Part shown: in pieces, positions 1-5,749 of the stretch
Position numbering within the stretch: position 1 is the stretch's first letter
Layout: each line of letters opens with the position of its first letter
Assembly: GCA_937888925.1 (NCBI GenBank)
Contig: CALARM010000492.1
Coordinates: forward strand, 1-7,782
DNA: 7,782 bases
Reading direction: 5' to 3'
From: an uncultured Synergistia bacterium
GTDB lineage: Bacteria > Eremiobacterota > SpSt-956 > JAKJGF01
Translations under genes and position numbers: made by a program
Notes under the pieces: model-generated
Told to the model about the DNA's origin: nothing
Seen by the model: only the letters and a program-made list of their open reading frames with translations
Database searches by the model: none

Positions 1-1254
1 TCTGCCGCTGCCATTATAATAGGCATGAGCCAGTTAAAACATCTTACAGGGGTAAATATTCGAGATCATCATATAGTATTTGTAACACTTTACGAAACAA
101 TCAAACATGTTAATGAAATAAAATGGCCTGCATTGATTATGGGTCTCATCAGCATAGGAATAATCTATGTGTTAAAATATATCAATAAGAAAATTCCCGG
201 TTCTCTTATAGCTATAATTCTCGGCATGTTAACAGTGTACTATGGAAACTTATCGGGAAATATCTCTGTCATAGGAAATGTGCCTAAAGGATTTCCTCCT
301 TTCAGGATACCGGAACTGGATTTTAAAATTATTCCGGATTTATTTCTCGTAGCTCTTACTATAGGTGTTATAGGGTTTATGGAATCCATCTCCGTAGCAA
401 AAGCTATCGCTGCAAGGACAAGACATAATATAAACGCAAACAGAGAATTGATTGCTCTGGGACTTTCAAACATAGGAGGGTCATTTTTCAGTGCCTATCC
501 CGTAACAGGAGGTTTTTCGAGAACTGCAGTAAATTATGAAGCAGGAGCCAGAACAGGTGTGGCGTCTATTATTACTGCAACTGCAATTGCTCTGACCGTA
601 GCATTTCTTACGCCATACCTTTATTATATACCCAGAACCTGCCTGGCTGCAGTGATTATGGTTGCAGTTACAGGGCTCATAGATATAAAAGGTGCAATAC
701 ATACCTTCAGGGTAAAAAGAAAAGACGGTTATATCCTTTTAATTACATTTCTTACAACCCTTTTTATAGGGGTGGAACAGGGAATCTTAACGGGTGTAAT
801 CACATCTCTCGCCCTGTTTATATGGAGAACTGCAAGACCTCATGTGGCAGTTCTCGGTAAAATGCCTGACAGTGATGACATATACAGAAATGTAGAAAGA
901 TTTCCAGAAGTAATAACATGGACTCATATCGGTATACTTCGTGTCGATGCATCTTTATATTTTGCCAATGCAAAATTCCTGGAGAATAAAATCATTCAAT
1001 TACTATCGGAGAAAAAGGAAATGAAATATTTTATACTCGACGGAAGCGGTATAAATGATATAGATGCATCTGCGGAAGGAACACTGAGAGATATAGTAAA
1101 TAACCTGAAACTTCAGAAATGCGAATTTTATATAGCATCATTAAAAGGTCCTGTAAGAGATGTTCTTAAGGCTGCAGACTTTTATGGCTTTCTCGGTGAA
1201 GATCATTTCTTCGATACTATTTCACAGGCAGTAAAAAAAGTTAATCGTGAGTAA
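1..1254 (+). CDS. SulP-family anion transporter with C-terminal STAS domain (5' end outside window)
   Basis: The reading frame is open from the first base, and the codons before the first ATG (position 25) read as an ordinary SulP membrane helix (SAAAIIIGMSQLKHL), so the true start lies upstream and the ATG at 25 is internal. About 417 codons are visible against a usual family length of 550-600. Visible residues 1 to about 285 are hydrophobic helices of the permease core, and SulP-like stretches such as GGSFFSAYPVTGGFSRTAVN are seen. Residues about 294-414 form a STAS domain, with the typical loop around D347-G-S-G-I-N-D-I-D355. SulP proteins move sulfate, bicarbonate or other anions across the inner membrane; the substrate cannot be read from sequence. 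It is followed by a 175-base noncoding stretch with a long hairpin, so it is probably the last gene of its transcript. Confidence 0.93.
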   Translation, partial: SAAAIIIGMSQLKHLTGVNIRDHHIVFVTLYETIKHVNEIKWPALIMGLISIGIIYVLKYINKKIPGSLIAIILGMLTVYYGNLSGNISVIGNVPKGFPPFRIPELDFKIIPDLFLVALTIGVIGFMESISVAKAIAARTRHNINANRELIALGLSNIGGSFFSAYPVTGGFSRTAVNYEAGARTGVASIITATAIALTVAFLTPYLYYIPRTCLAAVIMVAVTGLIDIKGAIHTFRVKRKDGYILLITFLTTLFIGVEQGILTGVITSLALFIWRTARPHVAVLGKMPDSDDIYRNVERFPEVITWTHIGILRVDASLYFANAKFLENKIIQLLSEKKEMKYFILDGSGINDIDASAEGTLRDIVNNLKLQKCEFYIASLKGPVRDVLKAADFYGFLGEDHFFDTISQAVKKVNRE

Positions 1255-1277
1255 CACAAATAAACATCACATATTAT

Positions 1278-1330
1278 GTAAAAAAAATACATATATGCTC
1301 TCGTAACGCGTAACGCGTAACGCGTGACGG
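1278..1330 (+). repeat. Heptamer-repeat element, copy A (inverted relative to copy B at 3417-3462)
   Basis: A 25-base AT-rich head (GTAAAAA... to ...GCTCTC) is followed by three tandem GTAACGC heptamers and a closing GTGACGG. The tandem overlap creates three ACGCGT palindromes at 7-base spacing in otherwise AT-rich DNA. The reverse complement of 3417-3462 matches the whole element with two substitutions in the head and one heptamer fewer, so this is a dispersed repeat and not a chance tandem. No protein or transposase is associated with it. Confidence 0.8.
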
Positions 1331-1365
1331 GCTTAATCCCTGCGTATCACGCTTTACGCATTACG
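1302..1365 (+). repeat. Long imperfect hairpin between the SulP and TSUP genes
   Basis: The heptamer array (1302-1331) and the sequence 1338-1365 are imperfect inverted copies around a six-base spacer, CTTAAT. Read as its reverse complement, the right arm runs CGTAATGCGTAAAGCG, against CGTAACGCGTAACGCG on the left. The structure could end or attenuate transcription from the SulP gene, stabilise RNA ends, or be a palindromic mobile repeat. It lacks a U-tract directly after the stem, so it is not a textbook terminator. Confidence 0.6.
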
Positions 1366-1429
1366 AAGTTATTATTTATACATTTTTATGAAATTAACTA
1401 TATACACATTACGTAAAAGAGGTGTATCA

Positions 1430-1792
1430 ATGTTTATTATTTTACTTTACATGCTACTCGGTCTGGCAGCAGGATTTCTCGGAGGTCTCGTAGGTATAGG
1501 AGGAGGAGTAATTATTGTTCCTGTCCTGGTTTTTTTATTCGGTCTTTCACAGCACAAAGCCCAGGGAACAACCCTGGCTTTGCTTGTGCCTCCTATCGGT
1601 ATTCTTGCGGCATGGACCTATTTCAAACAGGGCTACGTAGATTTAAAGATTGCTATATGTATATGTATCGGTTTCTTTTTAGGAGGACTTTTCGGAGCAA
1701 AACTGGCTACCAGTTTATCCAACAATGTCCTGGAAAAAGTCTTCGGTATAGCCCTTATATTAATAGGACTGAAAATGCTATTGAAGCATTAG
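1430..1792 (+). CDS. Half-size TauE/SafE (TSUP) family membrane permease
   Basis: This 120-residue protein is almost wholly hydrophobic, with about four membrane segments. The TSUP signature GLVGIGGGVIIVPVL is at residues 19-33, and a second typical stretch, GGLFGAKLA, is at 85-93. Full TSUP permeases are about 250-300 residues built from two such halves, so this is a single-repeat version that would have to dimerise or pair with another half. TSUP members export or import sulfite, sulfoacetate, thiosulfate and related anions; the substrate here is unknown. The start at 1430 is chosen because AAGAGGTG (1417-1424) lies five bases upstream, whereas the in-frame ATG at 1388 has no SD site. It is followed after 129 bases by the DUF302 gene and is probably part of the same group as the selenoperoxidase. 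Confidence 0.85.
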   Translation: MFIILLYMLLGLAAGFLGGLVGIGGGVIIVPVLVFLFGLSQHKAQGTTLALLVPPIGILAAWTYFKQGYVDLKIAICICIGFFLGGLFGAKLATSLSNNVLEKVFGIALILIGLKMLLKH

Positions 1793-1921
1793 TAGATAAA
1801 CATGGCGGGAATGGCACAATTCTATAAAAGGATTGAAAGGAGATGATGATAGAATATTTTATAGAAATATACAAATAATACTGATGCCACATTTTATATA
1901 GTAAGAAAGGAGTGTCGAATA

Positions 1922-2410
1922 ATGAAGAAAATATCCCTTATATTAATAGGTCTCCTGATTCTATTATATCCTTCGTATGTATCAGGAGAAGAACCCTGTA
2001 ATAAAACCGAACAGATGATAATAGAAAAACTCAGTCCTTACGGGCTGGAAGAAACTATTCAGAAAATAGTGGATAATGCAAAAGCAGAAAAATGGGTTGT
2101 TTCAGATATAAAGGATCTTGCTAAAAGTATAGAAAAAAACGGAGGAGAAAAGCTTTTACCTGTAAAACTGATAGAACTCTGTAATGTAGATTATTCAGGT
2201 AAAATGCTCAAAGAGGATGCTTCCCGTTATGCTTCTGTCATGATGCCATGCACCATATCAGTTTACGAAAAAAGTGATGGTAAGGTATATGTGTCTTTTG
2301 TGAATACAAAACTTATAGGGCAGATGTTCCCGGGAACAGTAGGGGAAGTAATGGGAGGCCCTGTAGGTGAGGCTCAGAGCAGATTTTTATTTTTTTTGGA
2401 TGATAAATAA
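1922..2410 (+). CDS. Exported DUF302-domain protein
   Basis: This 162-residue protein has an N-terminal signal peptide (MKK, then a hydrophobic core to about residue 19, likely cut after VSG near 22), so it should act in the periplasm or at the envelope. The rest is a DUF302 domain: the amphipathic start [19 protein letters not shown] (38-56), the conserved IELCN (84-88) and [10 protein letters not shown] (108-116), and KVYVSFVNT. The two family cysteine positions are C87 and C110, with an extra C26 near the mature N-terminus. DUF302 has no settled biochemical role; it occurs in sulfur and redox gene contexts, and small-ligand or thiol chemistry is only a guess. A strong SD, AAAGGAG (1906-1912), lies nine bases before the ATG. 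Only 44 bases separate it from the selenoperoxidase gene, with no terminator between, so cotranscription is likely. Confidence 0.85.
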   Translation: MKKISLILIGLLILLYPSYVSGEEPCNKTEQMIIEKLSPYGLEETIQKIVDNAKAEKWVVSDIKDLAKSIEKNGGEKLLPVKLIELCNVDYSGKMLKEDASRYASVMMPCTISVYEKSDGKVYVSFVNTKLIGQMFPGTVGEVMGGPVGEAQSRFLFFLDDK

Positions 2411-2454
2411 AACCGGTTCATAAATTTCCACAAAAAAATATAAGGAGGTCTAAA

Positions 2455-3234
2455 ATGGTAAAGAAATACAATATATGGCTTGTTCTGTTATGTGCTCTTC
2501 TCATAACCAATTTCTTTGTAACATGCGCAAGAGGAGCAGATGATAAATCCGGGTGTGTAGAACCTGCTAAAGGACCTGTAACAAATACAGAAATAAAACA
2601 GGATATGCAAATTCCAAAACAGGATGTACAGGTAATAGCAAAAGTTGGGAAAGCTGCACCTGATTTTGAAGCATCTGCCTATGTAAAGGGAGAATTTAAA
2701 AATATAAAACTCTCTGATTATAAAGGTAAATGGGTTGTCCTCTGTTTCTATCCGGGTGATTTCACATTTGTGTGACCGACCGAATTGTCGGCAGTTGCCG
2801 TCAAATACAATGAAATTAAAGCTATGGATGTAGAGATACTGTCAGTAAGTACAGACAGTCGTTTTGTTCATAAAATATGGCAGGAAGAAGAACTGTCTAA
2901 AATGGTAGAAGGCGGAGTGCCATTTCCTATGCTCTCAGACGGAGGAGGGAAAATAGGAAAAATATACGGAATATATGATGAAGCAGGCGGAGTAGATATA
3001 AGAGGACGTTTTATTATAGATCCCGATGGAGTTATTCAGGCTATGGAAGTTTTAACTCCGAGTGTAGGAAGAAATGTTTCGGAATTAATACGTCAGGTCA
3101 AAGCTTTTCAGCATGTCAGAAAAACAGGTGAAGTAATGCCTTCAGGCTGGCAGCCGGGGAAACCGACCCTGACACCGGGAATTGATCTTTCCGGGAAAGT
3201 ATGGAAAATATGGAAACCTGAAAATGCTTTCTAA
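2455..3234 (+). CDS. Exported selenocysteine-containing peroxiredoxin (AhpC/TSA family), UGA recoded at 2773-2775
   Basis: This is one gene of 259 residues if the in-frame TGA at 2773-2775 is read as selenocysteine (Sec107). The catalytic motif PxxxTxxC of peroxiredoxins appears as P100-GDF-T104-FV-U107, followed directly by PTEL as in AhpC/Prx1 proteins (FVCPTEL). Homology continues unbroken in frame on both sides: [11 protein letters not shown] before it, and [19 protein letters not shown] and the catalytic Arg206 in SVGRNVSE after it. Residues 1 to about 27 form a signal peptide (hydrophobic core [15 protein letters not shown]), then a linker to about 60, so the enzyme should be extracytoplasmic and reduce peroxides there. 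The resolving-Cys position of 2-Cys enzymes (VCPAGW) reads VMPSGW, with Met228. No Cys follows Sec107; C34 and C97 are the only non-signal cysteines. AAGGAGG (2442-2448) is six bases before the ATG. TGA and TGG have normal meanings in neighbouring genes, which argues against a variant code. Confidence 0.92.
2773..2804 (+). promoter_or_regulatory. Selenocysteine UGA codon and putative bacterial SECIS hairpin
   Basis: The UGA is at 2773-2775. Bases 2785-2792 pair with 2797-2804 (U-A, U-A, G-C, one U-U mismatch, then CGGC with GCCG) and leave a four-base loop AGUU (2793-2796). The loop carries G at its second position followed by U, and lies 18 bases after the UGA. Both features agree with the known bacterial SECIS pattern recognised by SelB (apical loop with an early G, roughly 16-37 bases downstream). 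An alternative hairpin, CCGAC (2776-2780) with GUCGG (2787-2791), would compete with it. Confidence 0.75.
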
Positions 3235-3338
3235 TATAATGGTGATTATATTGTTTAGGATAAACTTTATTAAAACCATTATTCAATAATATGTTTACAC
3301 AAAACTTATAATCTCACATTGTTTATTATGAACCGGTT

Positions 3339-3372
3339 AAAGTCCGGCAAATTAATGATTGCCGGACTTTTT
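3339..3372 (+). terminator. Rho-independent terminator after the selenoperoxidase gene
   Basis: A perfect 12-bp stem, AAAGTCCGGCAA (3339-3350) with TTGCCGGACTTT (3359-3370), encloses an eight-base loop and runs into a T-tract (3368-3372). It lies about 105 bases after the stop codon and is oriented to end the TSUP/DUF302/peroxiredoxin transcript. On the other strand the T-run is only three bases, so it should act mainly on + strand transcription. Confidence 0.9.
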
Positions 3373-3416
3373 ATCATGAATTATAATTCGAATACTCATT
3401 TTTTAAAGCATTCCTA

Positions 3417-3462
3417 CCGTCACGCGTTACGCGTCATGAGAGCAAATATGTATTATTTTTAC
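3417..3462 (-). repeat. Heptamer-repeat element, copy B (inverted relative to copy A)
   Basis: Read on the - strand this is the same element as 1278-1330: a 25-base AT-rich head differing at two positions, then ATGACGC, GTAACGC and GTGACGG, one heptamer fewer than copy A. The AT-rich heads face outward, so the pair brackets 1331-3416. The right arm of the hairpin seen at copy A is absent here. It sits between the terminator and the end of the convergent DUF1634 gene. Confidence 0.8.
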
Positions 3463-3486
3463 AGTAAAAAGAAAACACAGAGTTTT

Positions 3487-3870
3487 TCAACCCTTTAACA
3501 GACTGTACAGTAATATGGATAGTACGATCAATGTTATAATAACATAAAGTTTATCACGCTGGCTTATAAACGCAAAGAATGAGAATATAACCCTTGCTAT
3601 GGGAGTTGCAATTAAAACAATCAGACCTAATTGAATAAAACCTCTTCCTCGAAATGAGAAAACACTTCCAAGAATTCCCTTAACATTGCATAACTCATAG
3701 GGCACTGGATGAAAGACAGTATAATTTGCCTGAGTAAAGCCATGACGATAGAGATAAATTATGCCTCCGACAAATACTATAGAAGCGGCTATAATCACAC
3801 CTGCTCTCAGAAGATTACCCATAAAAATTTCTATTTTATGATTTGCAGCTTCTTGTTCTACAGTATTCAT
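3487..3870 (-). CDS. DUF1634 family membrane protein, partner of the TSUP permease
   Basis: This 127-residue protein has three likely membrane segments (about 22-41, 77-101 and 108-125). It carries the family stretch RGFIQLGLIVLIATPIARV at 76-94, and an N-terminal EIFMGNLLRAGVIIAAS that also fits DUF1634. The family is known mainly by its position beside TauE/SafE permeases, which holds here: its ATG overlaps the TGA stop of the upstream TSUP gene by four bases (ATGA), so translation is coupled. An SD, AAAGGAG, lies ten bases before the ATG, inside the TSUP gene. It is probably an accessory or stabilising subunit of the permease; the biochemical role is unknown. It ends in TGA with no homologous sequence beyond it, so this stop is genuine. 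Confidence 0.85.
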   Translation of the reverse strand: MNTVEQEAANHKIEIFMGNLLRAGVIIAASIVFVGGIIYLYRHGFTQANYTVFHPVPYELCNVKGILGSVFSFRGRGFIQLGLIVLIATPIARVIFSFFAFISQRDKLYVIITLIVLSILLYSLLKG

Positions 3871-4709
3871 GGTAAAATAGCTCCTTTAAATCCGGAATAT
3901 ATCATTTCTATAGCCAATAGAAAAATCACTGTGCCGAAAATAATCCGCAATTTGTGAGGTCTTGCTTTAAAAAGCTGTCTTGCTCCAATAGTTGAACCGG
4001 TTAATACTCCGAGCATAACAGGCATAGTTAAACCGGGGTCTATATAACCCTTGCTGAGATATATACCGGCACTTGCTGCAGCAGTGACTCCTATCATAAA
4101 GTTGCTTGTAGCGGTAGATACTTTAAATGGCAGTTTCATAGCCTGATCCATAGCCAGTACCTTTATGGCTCCTGATCCTATACCGAGTAAACCTGAAATA
4201 ATACCGGCAACAAGCATAAATACGAATGCAAGAGGAACGGAACAGACATTATATGATTTAATCCCATGCTCTGTGGGATAAGTGCCGTTCAGCTTCAGAA
4301 TTGTGGCCAGACGATCAGGTTTATCCGGGGATAGACTTTCATCTCTCGGTCTGCTGGAAACATAAGCAGAATGAATAAGCACTATGCCAAAGATAATGGC
4401 AATAACATTGGTTGGCAAACGTAAAGCCAGAAAAGCTCCCAGAAGGGCTCCCATAGTTGTGGCAATTTCTAAAAACATTCCTATACGAATATTGCTAAAG
4501 CCTTCCCTGACATAGGCTGCCGCTGCTCCTGAAGAAGTGGCGATTACAGAAACCAGGGATGCTCCTATGGCATATCTGATATCAACCCCGAAAATTACCG
4601 TAAGCATGGGGATAATAACCACTCCTCCGCCGAGTCCGGTAAGAGAACCAAGATATCCGGCAAGAATAGAGCCACAACAGATAATTATGGTAAATATTAA
4701 AATGCTCAT
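3867..4709 (-). CDS. Full-length TauE/SafE (TSUP) family permease
   Basis: This 280-residue, two-repeat TSUP protein has the glycine signature SLTGLGGGVVIIPML at residues 22-36 and the second-half counterpart SGLLGIGSGAIKVLAMD at 172-188. There are about eight membrane segments, with a hydrophilic loop at about 119-156 between the halves. The family transports sulfite, sulfoacetate, thiosulfate or other anionic sulfur or organic compounds; the substrate is not evident. The length is normal. The start is preceded by a weak AAGAAG SD about eight bases upstream, and the first hydrophobic helix begins directly at the start. It forms a two-gene unit with the DUF1634 gene through a 4-base overlap. 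The 269 bases upstream hold the terminator of the lipoprotein gene and very AT-rich DNA in which I could not pick a convincing promoter. Confidence 0.92.
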   Translation of the reverse strand: MSILIFTIIICCGSILAGYLGSLTGLGGGVVIIPMLTVIFGVDIRYAIGASLVSVIATSSGAAAAYVREGFSNIRIGMFLEIATTMGALLGAFLALRLPTNVIAIIFGIVLIHSAYVSSRPRDESLSPDKPDRLATILKLNGTYPTEHGIKSYNVCSVPLAFVFMLVAGIISGLLGIGSGAIKVLAMDQAMKLPFKVSTATSNFMIGVTAAASAGIYLSKGYIDPGLTMPVMLGVLTGSTIGARQLFKARPHKLRIIFGTVIFLLAIEMIYSGFKGAILP

Positions 4710-4915
4710 AATATTTCTTCTTTATAATGACAATTTTGAATTTACTTTTAAAGTGACTGTCTCTTATTTTATCATGGCTTTTATCTCTTTTGAGTAATTT
4801 TTCTTACCTCTGTAATTTTTTTCTCTCTTTATTTTATTTTTTGAAAAGGAAAATTTTTAAGCTATGTTAAAACACTTTTATAGAATATTTGATTAAATAA
4901 TAATTAATATAAAAT

Positions 4916-4938
4916 AAGCCCGCAGATCCTGCAGGCTT
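4916..4938 (-). terminator. Terminator of the Cys-rich lipoprotein gene
   Basis: On the - strand, AAGCCTGCAG pairs with CTGCGGGCTT (10 bp with one G-U pair) around a three-base loop, followed by an A/T stretch containing TTTT. It begins about 40 bases after the lipoprotein stop codon. The + strand side also has a TTTT run, so it could work in both directions, but no + strand gene precedes it. Confidence 0.75.
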
Positions 4939-4978
4939 TTGCTTCTTCTATCTATAATTATATATATATTAACCTTAC

Positions 4979-5569
4979 TTATTGATGGTAAGGGCAGTTT
5001 TGATTGGGACAGTTATTCGGGTCAATCGGACAGTTCTGGTGTTGTACGCAGGTATTGGGATCACCTGTGCAGTTCTGATGATTTACGCAGGTATTGGGAT
5101 CACCTGTGCAGTTCGGATAATAGGGACAGGTGTTAGGATCCCCTGTTCCATTGGGTGTTCCCGTTCCATTTGGCCCATTACCATTTGGCCCGCCAAGATG
5201 TAATTGATTGGTTGTCCCTGATGTTACGGTACACTGTCTGTTTCCAAGTTTCTTACCATCTTTCCCCATAGCCTGAACCATATAGGTTCCTCCGCCATTT
5301 ACATTAAACATATATTGCCCCTGATCGTTTGTTGTTGTAGACTGACTGGAGTTTGAACCGGAACTTGCGCTGATTTGAGTCAATTTTACTACATAACCTG
5401 CCCCTGCAGGCTGATTATTGGTTTCATATACGGTACCCTCTATTATGGTAGATTTACTATCCACAGGTACAATAGATGAAGTGCTATTTACAGAACCACT
5501 GCCACCACAGCCTGATAAATACAGGAGCATAATAGAGAAGACCATGGAGATAATTAACATTTTTCTCAT
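4979..5569 (-). CDS. Lipoprotein with regulatory-type beta-sandwich domain and tandem Cys-rich tail
   Basis: This 196-residue protein starts MRKMLIISMV and has a lipobox LSGC with the lipidated Cys at residue 21, so it is anchored in the membrane and faces the periplasm or cell surface. Residues about 43-126 resemble carboxypeptidase-regulatory-like or similar beta-sandwich domains (IEGTVYETNNQP, DQGQYMFNV, GGTYMVQAMGKDG). A Gly/Asn/Pro/Thr-rich linker (about 128-141) leads to a tail of 13-residue repeats of the form TGDPNTCxxxxxC, with cysteines at 148, 154, 161, 167, 174, 180, 187 and 192. Two repeats contain C-x2-H-x2-C (His164, His177). I do not know a function; metal binding or disulfide-linked surface attachment are guesses. 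The start at 5569 is preferred over the in-frame ATG at 5581, because the SD AAAGGA (5586-5581) abuts the latter but is 11 bases from the former. Confidence 0.82.
   Translation of the reverse strand: MRKMLIISMVFSIMLLYLSGCGGSGSVNSTSSIVPVDSKSTIIEGTVYETNNQPAGAGYVVKLTQISASSGSNSSQSTTTNDQGQYMFNVNGGGTYMVQAMGKDGKKLGNRQCTVTSGTTNQLHLGGPNGNGPNGTGTPNGTGDPNTCPYYPNCTGDPNTCVNHQNCTGDPNTCVQHQNCPIDPNNCPNQNCPYHQ
5030..5146 (-). repeat. Three 39-bp tandem repeats encoding the Cys-rich tail
   Basis: The units are 5030-5068, 5069-5107 and 5108-5146. The first two differ at only a handful of bases, while the third is more divergent in its middle. They stay in frame and each encodes one 13-residue repeat with two cysteines. 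A degenerate, shortened fourth unit (PIDPNNCPNQNC) follows toward the C-terminus. Near-identity of adjacent units suggests recent duplication and possible copy-number variation between strains. Confidence 0.85.
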
Positions 5570-5596
5570 TATTTTATACATCCTTTCGATTTTTTT

Positions 5597-5620
5597 ATTA
5601 TATTTTCTCAGAGAAAATAT
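5597..5620 (-). promoter_or_regulatory. Likely promoter -10 box overlapped by a 21-bp palindrome, upstream of the lipoprotein gene
   Basis: On the - strand a perfect TATAAT occupies 5602-5597. It would place the transcript start near 5590, just before the SD at 5586-5581, which supports the 5569 start codon. Overlapping it is a perfect inverted repeat, ATATTTTCTC (5600-5609) and GAGAAAATAT (5611-5620), around one central base. No good -35 box is present at 16-18 bases, so the palindrome may be the operator of a repressor or an activator site. The regulator is not recognised. Confidence 0.5.
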
Positions 5621-5749
5621 CCAGGCCAGAGCTGATTTTCACCTCCGTTGATAGAAATTTTTCCGGGAGCATTAATGGCATTTTTTTATCTCGTTAAAAG
5701 ATCAGATAGAACATTCTGAAAAAAGTTATAAAAAACTGTAACAATAAGT

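Noticed and set aside
1302..1365. CRISPR array or direct-repeat cluster
   Set aside because: The repeats are 7 bases long with no spacers, and fold into one hairpin.
1833..1860. Promoter upstream of the DUF302 gene (TTGAAA, 16 bases, TATTTT)
   Set aside because: The -10 match is only four of six in very AT-rich DNA, so it is not better than background.
1802..1882. Two short overlapping ORFs between the half-TSUP and DUF302 genes (MAGMAQFYKRIERR at 1802-1846 and MMIEYFIEIYK from 1843)
   Set aside because: They overlap by ATGA and the second follows an AAAGGAG, but both are under 15 residues with no recognisable homology. They could be a leader or gene remnant, but I cannot support either.
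2455..2784. Peroxiredoxin broken by a nonsense mutation (pseudogene)
   Set aside because: The TGA replaces exactly the catalytic Cys codon, the frame is otherwise intact on both sides with conserved residues, and a SECIS-like hairpin follows. A random nonsense mutation would not be expected at this one position.
3424..3489. Second selenocysteine: reading through the TGA stop of the DUF1634 gene
   Set aside because: The extension runs into the dispersed repeat and has no homology to the family, and the length is normal without it.
5030..5146. CRISPR-like 39-bp repeats
   Set aside because: The units are directly adjacent without spacers and encode in-frame peptide repeats of a lipoprotein.
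5625..5690. Short ORF with SD-like GGAGGTG upstream of the lipoprotein gene on the - strand
   Set aside because: The possible peptides are under 30 residues in two competing frames with no similarity. I treated the region as untranslated.
5702..5719. Terminator of the NapH-like/reductase operon
   Set aside because: It has only a five-bp stem with an eight-base loop, too weak to call.
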